A stretch of DNA of 64,000 nucleotides from Posidonia oceanica (lineage: Eukaryota; Streptophyta; Magnoliopsida; Alismatales; Posidoniaceae). The position numbers and the translations under genes were made by a program. The first letter of the stretch is position 1. Every line of letters begins with the position of its first letter. The notes under the pieces were generated by a model that was not told where the DNA came from, did no database searches, and was given only the letters and a program-made list of their open reading frames with translations. Below are positions 1 through 8,209 of this stretch, piece after piece. Location of the stretch: assembly GCA_037176725.1 (NCBI GenBank), contig JAZBRS010000035.1, positions 50,850,001 through 50,914,000 on the forward strand. Direction: 5' to 3'.

Positions 1-2904
1 AACAAGGCGAGTCCCAAGGACGACTTTCCATTGCCTCACATTGACGTCCTAGTCGACAATACCACAGGCCACAAGATGCTGTCCTTTATGGATGGCTTCT
101 CCGGTTATAATCAGATCAAGATGGCAGAAGAAGACATGGAAAAAACTTCGTTCATCACCCCCTGGGGGGTCTTCTGTTATCAGGTTATGCCGTTTGGGTT
201 GAAGAATGCTGGCGCAACATATCAGAGGGCCATGACCACACTTTTCCACGACCTCATGCACCAAGAAGTGGAGGTCTATGTGGATGACATGATCGCGAAG
301 ACCAAGGAGCCTGAGGATCACCTTAGTTGCCTAAAGAAGCTCTTTGACTGTCTGAGGAAGTACAGACTGAGGCTTAACCCCAACAAGTGCGTATTCGGGG
401 TTTCATCCGGCAAACTGCTCGGCTACATTGTTAGCCAAAGGGGAATCGAAGTGGACCCGATGAAAGCTAAAGCCATCGTGGACATGCCACCCCCTAGAAC
501 CGAGAAGGAGGTTCGAGGCCTACTTGGGCGTTTACAGTACATCAGCCGCTTCATTGCGCAGCTTACGCCCATCTGCGAGCCCATCTTCAAACTCCTGAGG
601 AAGAACGCACAAATCGACTGGAATGAAGAATGTCAAGCCGCATTTGAGAAGATCAAGCAGCTGCTGGTCAAACCCCCAGTCTTAGTCCCTCCCACACCAG
701 GAAGACCTCTGCTCCTCTATCTGTCAACCACACAGCATTCCATGGGCGCCGTCCTGGGCCAACACGACGAATCTGGCAGGAAAGAGCGCGCCATCTACTA
801 CCTGAGCAAAAAGTTCAATGAATGTGAAGCCAGGTACAGCGTGATGGAGAAAACCTGTTTATCCCTTGTCTGGGCCGCACAGAAACTGAGGCACTATATG
901 ATGGCGTACCCGGTTCAGCTTTTGTGCCGTCATGATCCCATCAAATTCCTCTTCCAAAAGCCAGCTCTGGTGGGCAGATGTGTCAAGTGGCAGGTGTTGT
1001 TGTCCCAATATGACATCACTTTTGTCACACAGAGGTCTATGAAGGGCCAGGCTATGGCGGACCACCTCGCGGATTTCCCTCTGCCTGAATATCAACCCCT
1101 CCAGACGCAGTTCTCTGACGAGGACATTCTTTTTGCGACGGAGGACTCAGAAGAGAAAGATCCTGAAGATCAAGAGCAGTGGCGGCTATACTTCGACGGC
1201 GCCGTCAATAAAAAGGGTCGAGGCATAGGTGCAGTGCTGACCACGCCTCATGGACAGATGATTCCTTTTGCGAGGAAGCTGACTTTCGCATGCACGAACA
1301 ATGAAGCGGAATACGAAGCATGCATCTTGGGTTTGAAAGTCGCCCTCGAACACAAAGCACAGAAGTTGCACGTGCACGGTGATGCCATGTTGGTAATCTC
1401 TCAGGTGAATGGCGACTGGAAGACAAAAGACCCCAAGCTCGTGCCATATCACGAATGTCTGCTGAGGCTAATAGAGGAGTTCAAGAGCATTGATTTCACA
1501 TACATGAACAGGGCAAAGAATGCGTATGTAGACGCATTAGCAACCCTGGCTTCTTGGCTCAGCATACCAGAGAACAGCATGGTGGATGTGTCTGTCACCT
1601 GCATTGAGGAGCCTGCCCATTGCATGAACATAGAGGAAGCAGATCCGACAGCGGAGCAGCCATGGTATCATGATATCAAAGCATTCTTGGAGTCTGGTAG
1701 CGTCCCATCTGGCACCACTGCAGAAGATAAGAGAACTCTGGCGCGTCTGGCGTCAAAATATGTACTGGGGGCCGGGCAGTTGTACAGAAGATCGTACAAT
1801 CAGATGCTGTTACGCTGCCTGGACAAACCAGAGGCGGACACCTTAATGCTTCAAGTGCATGCAGGGACCTGTGGCCCGCACATGAACGGTGTCCTCTTAG
1901 CCAAGAAGATCATGCTCCAAGGATATTTCTGGCAGACCATGGAAGCAGACTGCTGCCGTTTCGTGCGTAAATGCCACAACTGTCAGATCCATGGCAATTT
2001 CATCAAGGCTCCCCCTCATCAGCTGCACAACATGTCCTCGCCATGGCCTTTCTCCGCTTGGGGGATCGATGTCATTGGCGCAATACACCCCGCCGCTTCA
2101 AATGGCCATCGCTTCATCATGGTGGCAATAGACTACTTCACTAAGTGGGCGGAAGCAGCTTCCTACAGGACAGTCACCGCAGGGGCAACCGAGAAGTTCA
2201 TCAGAAACAACATCGTTGTCCGGTACGGGGTCCCTCACTCCATCATCTCTGATAATGGCACGAACTTCATCGCCAAAAGAACTGAGGAGTTCCTACAGAG
2301 TTTCAAGATCAAGCATCACCGCTCCTCACCATATCGGCCTCAGATGAATGGAGCAGTGGAGTCTGCCAACAAGAACATCATCAAGATCATGAAGAAGATG
2401 GCAGAAACCCACAAGGATTGGCACGATCAGCTCCCGTACGCACTCTGGGCGTACAGGACATCAATCCGGACCTCGACAGGAGCCACCCCGTACTCGCTGG
2501 TGTATGGCATGGAAGCTGTATTGCCTGTTGAGGTGGAGATACCCTCGCTGCGAATCTTGCGAGAAGCAGAGTTGGAAGAAGCAGAATGGGTCGAAGACCG
2601 CTGCGTCCAACTGAACTTGATTGATGAGCACAGACTACAAGCCATGCACAATGCCCATTGTTATCAGAAGCGAATGGCTAGAGCATTCTTGAAGAAAGTC
2701 CGGCCCAGAAGCTTCCAGCCCGGAGATCTTGTTCTGCGTGCCATTCACCTACCAGACGGTCGAGGCAAATTCCGACCTAATTGGCGCGGACCCTTTGTAG
2801 TTAAGCAGATCTTCTCAGGCGGCGCAGTAACTCTTGAGGACATGGACCAGGTCGAGCGATCTGAACCGGTCAACATGTGCTACCTCAAGAAGTACTATCA
2901 GTAG
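1..2904 (+). CDS. Tat gypsy polyprotein, C-terminal part: RT - RNase H - second RNase H - integrase
   Basis: Open in frame from base 1 to the stop at 2902-2904, so the protein starts left of the window. Residues are numbered from base 31. Reverse transcriptase: SGYNQIKM near 24 and the catalytic YVDD near 83-86. First RNase H, about 225-345: the segment that normally carries the first catalytic Asp reads LYLSTTQHS, so that Asp is missing. Second RNase H, about 387-520: YFDGAVN, the Glu in NEAEYEACILGL, HGDAMLVISQ and YVDALATLA keep the acidic residues. Integrase: a zinc-binding HHCC (VHAGTCGPH ... CHNCQIH), then the DDE core with Asp in WGIDVIG, Asp in IISDNGTNF and Glu in GAVESANKN. The C-terminus (FQPGDLVLR...) has no chromodomain. 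It would copy the element's RNA and integrate the cDNA. A stop-free frame of this length suggests a fairly recent insertion. Confidence 0.93.
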   Translation, partial: NKASPKDDFPLPHIDVLVDNTTGHKMLSFMDGFSGYNQIKMAEEDMEKTSFITPWGVFCYQVMPFGLKNAGATYQRAMTTLFHDLMHQEVEVYVDDMIAKTKEPEDHLSCLKKLFDCLRKYRLRLNPNKCVFGVSSGKLLGYIVSQRGIEVDPMKAKAIVDMPPPRTEKEVRGLLGRLQYISRFIAQLTPICEPIFKLLRKNAQIDWNEECQAAFEKIKQLLVKPPVLVPPTPGRPLLLYLSTTQHSMGAVLGQHDESGRKERAIYYLSKKFNECEARYSVMEKTCLSLVWAAQKLRHYMMAYPVQLLCRHDPIKFLFQKPALVGRCVKWQVLLSQYDITFVTQRSMKGQAMADHLADFPLPEYQPLQTQFSDEDILFATEDSEEKDPEDQEQWRLYFDGAVNKKGRGIGAVLTTPHGQMIPFARKLTFACTNNEAEYEACILGLKVALEHKAQKLHVHGDAMLVISQVNGDWKTKDPKLVPYHECLLRLIEEFKSIDFTYMNRAKNAYVDALATLASWLSIPENSMVDVSVTCIEEPAHCMNIEEADPTAEQPWYHDIKAFLESGSVPSGTTAEDKRTLARLASKYVLGAGQLYRRSYNQMLLRCLDKPEADTLMLQVHAGTCGPHMNGVLLAKKIMLQGYFWQTMEADCCRFVRKCHNCQIHGNFIKAPPHQLHNMSSPWPFSAWGIDVIGAIHPAASNGHRFIMVAIDYFTKWAEAASYRTVTAGATEKFIRNNIVVRYGVPHSIISDNGTNFIAKRTEEFLQSFKIKHHRSSPYRPQMNGAVESANKNIIKIMKKMAETHKDWHDQLPYALWAYRTSIRTSTGATPYSLVYGMEAVLPVEVEIPSLRILREAELEEAEWVEDRCVQLNLIDEHRLQAMHNAHCYQKRMARAFLKKVRPRSFQPGDLVLRAIHLPDGRGKFRPNWRGPFVVKQIFSGGAVTLEDMDQVERSEPVNMCYLKKYYQ

Positions 2905-4236
2905 CCGAGAGTAGCCATTGCGGACTCTTCCTCCCATTTGTCATGTTCTCGCCATTTGCATATCTTTGCATCTCTTTTTGCTCTATCTCCTCCATACTTT
3001 ACTTCATCCCATTTCCTACATTTCCTGGCATCACAACACTCCTGTGCATCCCTGCTCATTCCGATCACATTCCTCATCAAACCATACATCGCATAGTTGC
3101 CCGGTGATGAAAACCGGAGGTGCTTGCCTGCTGCGAAAGGAGTCTCCCGACCTCACCTGATACTACTTAGATGTCTTGACTAGTGAGGGAGCCACCACTC
3201 AATGAGAGCAGGCGAAATGCCCAAACCCCTAAGGACTTACACCCTTTAGAAGAGTGCTAGGTGTTGGTCAGAAAGCAGTACATACCCCAGCCTAGATGTG
3301 CGAAAAAAAAAGAGAAAGAGAGAGCCAGAAGTCTGTACCCGAAAGACCCTAACGCCCATCTCCCCTGGGGGAGGGGACAGCGGAAACCTGCAAGCCAAAA
3401 AAAAAGAAAAAAAGGAAAAAGAAAAAAAAACAACAACAAAAGGAGAATGATGGAAAAGAAAAGGGAGAAGGGGGAAAGGCCCCATTCCCGCAAAAAAAAA
3501 AAAGAAGAGAAAAGAGAAGAAGAGAATAAAGGCAAGCAGGGTAACCCCGTACCTCTCACCTACCCCAGAAAAGAGCCAAAGCCCGAGTCAGGTCCTCCTC
3601 ACTTCCAAAATGGGGACGAGGAAAGCCCTGTACACCGACAAACAAAAAAAAAAAAAAAAAAAAGAGAGAGAAGAAAGAGTTAGGAGTGAGTGTAAGTCCT
3701 TGAGAGTTTGGCATGGAGCCCGTCCTCTCTACACCACCGCCAAACATCACCCATACCTTTCCCCAGAGTGCCACCAACAAGTCAGGAGTCCGAGTAGAGT
3801 CCGGTGAGTTAAGGACCGCTCCCTTTCTGTACAGCAGGCACCAAAGCACCCTGATACTGAGGGCAAACTACACCAAATCACACGCATCTGCATTTTCCAG
3901 TCATCTACCCTCTCTGATCATCCCACTCCGCGAAGGCTCACTCCAGCGCTGAGACAGTACCTCCACTTAGCATGCGTTGGCACCGTCAGGCTGCGACAAC
4001 CCGGGGTTCCCGACAGCCCCCGCCACATCAACAAGAATGCCCTTATGCTTATACATGTTCAATCGCCATAGTCTGAATGTTTACTGCTAAATGTGCTGCA
4101 CTGTTTTTACCAGTTTCAGAATCTGCTTTCCTATGATGGTTTTGTGCCTATATGAGCTCTGACAATTCACAGTCCTGGCAACAGGTATCTGAAGACTCTT
4201 GTAACAGCCGTCTGCCCACATCCTGCAATCTGTGCA
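2905..4236 (+). other. Non-coding spacer between pol and the extra ORF, with purine-rich tract
   Basis: No convincing protein frame. From about 3296 to 3680 the + strand is very purine-rich, with A runs of up to about 20, and is flanked by pyrimidine-rich DNA. The tract lies far from the LTR, so it is not the functional polypurine tract. The frames through it translate to Lys/Arg or Ser/Phe runs and look like artefacts of composition. Confidence 0.6.
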
Positions 4237-5439
4237 ATGGGTTTCCCCACCTTGGTAACCCCGACACACTGCTCCGAGATCCTGCGCGAATGGATCGGCA
4301 AACTGACAAGAGATGACTGTGAGAAGCTGCGCCTGTGAGGCATTCCGACCAAGCTGCTCAAGGCTGCTGATGTAGAGGTGAGCCGCCATCTTCTGTGTGC
4401 TGCTGCGCGATTCTGGAAACCAACACACCATGTCTTCCGTTTCGGCAAAACTGAACTGACACCCACACTGGAAGAAATGCGCCGGATCTGCGGCTTTTCC
4501 AAGATCTTGGGGCCGCCTATCTTCATGAGGCGTGACGGATACATAGCAGTCCTGAAACAGCTGACCGGCCTCTCTACCCAAAGTTGCCAGTAGAAGCTGA
4601 TTTGTACCAGCGGGCCTGCGCCTCTGCTTCGCCTAGAGTACTTTGATGATGTTATGGAAAAGCGCACTGAACTCGGAGACGAGCTGTGGCTCCGAGGGTT
4701 TGTCACCCGTTTCCTGGGCGAGCTGGTCTTTACTCATGGCAAGGCAACAGTGGCCGTCGAGATCGCTGAAATAGCACTCGCCGTGGTGACCCAGCACATA
4801 GACCTGGCACCGGTTGTCTTGGCAGAGACCTACCGCGGTCTGGACCGCATCTCGCATCGCTGCCGCCACTTTCATGGTTGCGGATCATTCATTCAGGTCT
4901 GGCTGGCGGCGCACACTCAGATAGACCTTCTGCGCCCCCAAGTGCATGCTTTCGAGGCCTACTGCAGCAGCGGCCATGCTAAGGCAATCAAGAGCGTCAA
5001 AGAAGAATATGAAAGGCTATTAGGACTGACAGACGACGCAGTCACATGGCGTATCATTCCTTCCGCAGCCGAGGCATTCACTGTCTTCTTCAATACACGC
5101 GACATGCGTCTGGTTGTGCTACCAGGATTTACTGCGGGTGTAGAATATCACCCTATCAGAGTCATGCGCCAGTTCGGCTTCCAGCAGGGCGCCTTTGTCG
5201 ACAGCACAGCGCCTAAGCTCCTTCAAGAATATCCCCTCAGTACAATCGCCCCCACAAAGGAGCTGGCCAACCTAATGCAGCATGGGGTGCGATCAACAGA
5301 CATCGCTGCAATGAAAGGCGTAGGGTGTACCCCTGAGTACATCACTGAAGTGCAGGACCGCTGGCCCATTGACGAAATCCCGCCGAGCGGTCCCTTATTC
5401 CCTGACTCTGGAAAATCAAAGAAGGCCCGAATCAGCTAG
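4237..5439 (+). pseudogene. Extra ORF of the Tat element (DUF7745 / plant mobile domain-like), two in-frame stops
   Basis: One frame of about 400 codons runs from ATG 4237 to the stop at 5437-5439, broken by TGA at 4336 (probably from CGA) and TAG at 4591. Conserved-looking segments include ARFWKPTHHVFRFG, ELTPTLEEMRRICGF, DELWLRGFVTRFLGELVF, VLAETYRGLDRISHRC and CSSGHAKAI. The pattern FWxPxxHxFxFG...ELTPTLEE, then an LAET-R-L block, resembles the plant DUF7745 / plant mobile domain group, recalled from memory and not searched. Its C-terminal third is matched by the minus-strand Tat element at 16152-16511, so it belongs to the retroelement family. It lies downstream of pol in sense orientation. 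Its role is unknown; plant mobile domains recur in transposons and in a few domesticated silencing factors. Confidence 0.65.
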
Positions 5440-5819
5440 AGCCATCACGCAGCTGTCATTCTGTCTTCCTTTCAAGTTGTGCTGTACTTTTTGGCCTGTC
5501 ACGGGCATGTAACCAACAATTCTATCAATGCAAAACTGTTTTGTGCTGGCTGTTCACATTTCAAAGCTGATCATGCATTCCATGCTCCTCGTCGCTCACA
5601 TCCGGAGGCCCCTTGGCCCGACTGATCGCTCGTATAACGCAGGAAAGTCCTCAGCAAACAACCCAGGCTCCAGGACCTTCGCGAACCCGCGCCGTCCAAC
5701 CTGCTACCGGACATACCCGGCCAAGTCTCCTTTGGGCTGGTATCCCAAACTACTCGTCTGACAAACGCGTCAGTTTTGTCCATCCTTCGCTTTCTCGATA
5801 CCGGGGACGTCTCGACTAA
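5440..5819 (+). other. 3' non-coding region of the Tat element, proximal part
   Basis: No coding frame is supported. The stretch from about 5690 matches, in inverted orientation, the 3' non-coding part of the minus-strand Tat element near 15680-15790 (shared words such as AAACTACTCG and GCGTCAGTTTTG). It is therefore a conserved part of the family's 3' non-coding region. Confidence 0.6.
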
Positions 5820-5846
5820 CCCCTGGTATCATCCTGATACCAGGGG
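5820..5846 (+). other. Perfect 12-bp-stem hairpin in Tat 3' non-coding region
   Basis: CCCCTGGTATCA (5820-5831) is followed by loop TCC and the exact reverse complement TGATACCAGGGG (5835-5846). The same 12-bp stem with a 4-nt loop occurs in the minus-strand Tat element at 15646-15673. Conservation in two otherwise diverged copies suggests an RNA structure or another functional signal. A shorter related sequence, GCCCCGCGGTATCTCACCC, follows at about 5859. Confidence 0.8.
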
Positions 5847-5903
5847 CATCTTTTCAGACGCCCCGCGGTATCTCACCCTTATCTCATCTCCTCTTTGCCG
5901 GCC

Positions 5904-5923
5904 GATAAGTCCGATATCTTATC
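5904..5923 (+). repeat. GATAAG/CTTATC hairpin at the left edge of the repeat region
   Basis: GATAAG (5904-5909), 8-nt loop TCCGATAT, CTTATC (5918-5923). It resembles the hairpin at 7734-7753, so the two together frame the tandem-repeat region. Confidence 0.65.
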
Positions 5924-5937
5924 ACCTTTTTCAAACA

Positions 5938-6560
5938 AGCTCTCATCATTACCTCACCCCCCTTCTTTAGCAGTAGCTCTCATCATTACCTCACCCCCCT
6001 TCTTTAGCAGTAGCTCTCATCATTACCTCATCCCCCTTCTCTAGCAATAGTTCTCATCATTACTTCATCCCCCTTCTTTAGCAGTAGCTCTCATCATGAC
6101 CTCATCCCCCTTCTTTAGCAGTAGCTCTCATCATTACCTCATCCCCCTTCTCTAGCAATAGTTCTCATCATTACGTCATCCCCCTTCTTTAGCAGTAGCT
6201 CTCATCATGACCTCATCCCCCTTCTTTAGCAGTAGCTCTCATCACTATCTCATCCCCCTTCTTTAGCAATAGCTCTCATCACTACCTCATCCCCCTTCTT
6301 TAGCAGTAGCTCTCATCACTACCTCATCCCCCTTCTTTAGCAATAGTTCTCATCATGATCCCATCCCCCTTCTTTAGCAGTAATTCTCATCATGACCTCA
6401 TCCCCCTTCTTTAGCAATAGTTCTCATCATGACCTCATCCCCCTTCTTTAGCAATAGTTCTCATCATGACCTCATCCCCCTTCTTTAGCAGTAATTCTCA
6501 TCATGATCTCATCCCCCTCTTTAGCAGTAGTTCTCATCATGATCTCATCCCCTCTTGTCA
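5938..6560 (+). repeat. 37-bp tandem array, about 17 copies
   Basis: The monomer is about 37 bp: CTCTCATCATTACCTC, then a C/T-rich run ending CTTCTTTAGCAGTAG. Copies vary mainly at ATTA/ATGA, CTTT/CTCT and AGTAG/AATAG and show no coding potential. Tandem arrays in the 3' non-coding region are typical of Tat elements and are known to seed satellite DNA. Confidence 0.9.
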
Positions 6561-6565
6561 AGCAC

Positions 6566-6655
6566 TCCTCAATCAATCACTCATCAATCAATCATTCAGC
6601 AATCAATCATTCAGCATTCGATCACTCATCACTCGATCATTCATCAATCAAGCAC
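6566..6655 (+). repeat. Short CAATCAATCATTCAGC-type repeats
   Basis: Degenerate 13-15-bp units built on ATCAATCATTCA / ATCACTCATC connect the 37-bp array to the hairpin array that follows. Confidence 0.6.
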
Positions 6656-6656
6656 C

Positions 6657-7753
6657 CTTAGGCTGATATCCTAAACTATCAACAATCAAGCACTTCCAGG
6701 CTGATATCCTAAACTATCTACTCTCAGGCTGATATTCCTAAACTATCGACCCAGGCTGATATCCTAAACTATCTATTCTCAGGCTGATATTCCTAAACTA
6801 TCTATCTCTTGGCCGATCCATGGTTGGCCCGCAGTTGTGTTATACGGCTGACATCCAGTAACTGTCTCTCGCAGTGCCGCCAGGCTGATAACCTAAACTA
6901 TCTATCTAGGCTGGTAACCTAAACTACCTAGGCTGATATCCTAAACTATCTATCCAGGCTGATATTCCTAAACTATCCGGCATCTGCGTTATACGGCTGA
7001 CATCCAGTAACTGTCCCTCGTAATTGCCCCCCCAGTTGATAGGACTGTAAACTATCTATCTAGGCTGATACCCTAAACTATCTAGGCTGATATCCTAAAC
7101 TATCTATCTAGGCTGATAACCTAAACTATCGATCTAGGCTGATATCCTAAACTATCCATGGCAATTACGTTATACGGCTGATATCCAGTAACTATCCCTT
7201 GCAATTGCTCTTTCCAGTTGATAGGACTGTAAACTATCGCTAGGCTGATAACCTAAACTATCGATCTAGGCTGATATCCTAAACTATCCATCGCAATTGC
7301 ATTATACGGCTGACATCCAGTAACTGTCCCTCGCAAGGCCGCCAGGCTGATAACCTAAACTATCGATCTAGGCTGGTAACCTAAACTACCTAGGCTGATA
7401 TCCTAAACTATCTATCCAGGCTGATATTCCTAAACTATCCGGCACTTGCGTTATACGGCTGATATCCAGTAACTATCCCGCATGGTTTGCCCTTTCCAGT
7501 TGATAGGACTGTAAACTATCTATCTAGGCTGATATCCTAAACTATCTAGGCTGATATCCTAAACTATCTATCTAGGCTGATATCCTAAACTATCTATGGC
7601 AACCATGTTATACGGCTGATATCCAGTAACTATCACTCACAACTGCGCTTTCCGGTTGATAGGACCGTAAACTATCGCCAGGCTGATAACCTAAACTATC
7701 GCCCCCGGCTGATGATCCGAAACTCATCCGGTCGATAAGTCCGACAACTTATC
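6657..7753 (+). repeat. Array of about 35 short hairpins with covarying stems, 461-bp higher-order period
   Basis: The basic unit is AGGCTGATATCCTAAACTATC: stem GATA/TATC around an 8-9-nt loop. Variants keep pairing: GACA/TGTC at 6850, 6999 and 7312; GGTA/TACC at 6913 and 7374; GATAG/CTATC at about 7039, 7220, 7502 and 7657; GATGA/TCATC at 7711-7728; GATAAGT/ACTTATC at 7734-7753. I counted about 35 units and found none with an unpaired 4-bp core. A higher-order repeat of about 461 bp is visible (6886 and 7349; 6913 and 7374; 6999 and 7460). There is no coding frame. It belongs to the element's 3' non-coding RNA, ending about 450 bp before the 3' LTR. Confidence 0.9.
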
Positions 7754-8193
7754 ACCTCCCCGCGCGACTCCGTCCCAAAAGACAGAGCCCCGCATCCTTC
7801 CGCGCCTGGGAAAAGGTCCGCCTCTCCCGTCGCGCCTTTGTAGCCTTGGCTATCCTTCCTTTCGTGGCAGGTCTGGACCTCCCGTCGAACTCCACAGCGC
7901 GCTGCAACGTCCCTCTTCAGCATCGTCAGCATCGTCAGCGTCACCCGCATCGCTTCGGTCTCCCCATCGATACTAACTCTAACACTAACTTTTGCATTGC
8001 ATCCGCACTAGCATGCATCGCATACACTGCATCTCATCCATTTGCACCTGCACCTTGCATTGCGGCAACGATCCACGATGTTCGGCGCATCCGCCGAATG
8101 AGTGGCTCATGCCGATAGCAAACCCTCTGCTCTCGCCGGTCAAATGGGGTGTCTCGTCAACCCTGAGCAGCGGCCTCGCTTCGCTCGGCCTCG
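7754..8193 (+). other. Distal 3' non-coding region of the Tat element
   Basis: GC-richer unique sequence between the hairpin array and the polypurine tract. Short frames of about 80-90 codons on both strands have no recognisable domains. From 8162 to 8200 there is a short inverted repeat (CTGAGCAGCGGCCTCGCT ... GGCCTCGCTCAG) next to the polypurine tract. Confidence 0.5.
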
Positions 8194-8195
8194 CT

Positions 8196-8209
8196 CAGGG
8201 AGGGGCATC
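8196..8209 (+). promoter_or_regulatory. Polypurine tract (plus-strand primer site)
   Basis: CAGGGAGGGGCATC lies directly before the LTR start TGTTGACACCCC at 8210. Position and composition fit the RNase H-resistant primer used for second-strand synthesis, and tie the internal region to this LTR as its 3' LTR. Confidence 0.75.

Noticed and set aside
4087..4706. Minus-strand frames of 164 and 179 codons
   Set aside because: They are shadows of the plus-strand extra ORF, whose frame shows protein-like conservation with 16152-16505.
5938..7753. CRISPR-like repeat array
   Set aside because: Repeats are adjacent or have related spacers, are in a plant retroelement and have no cas genes.
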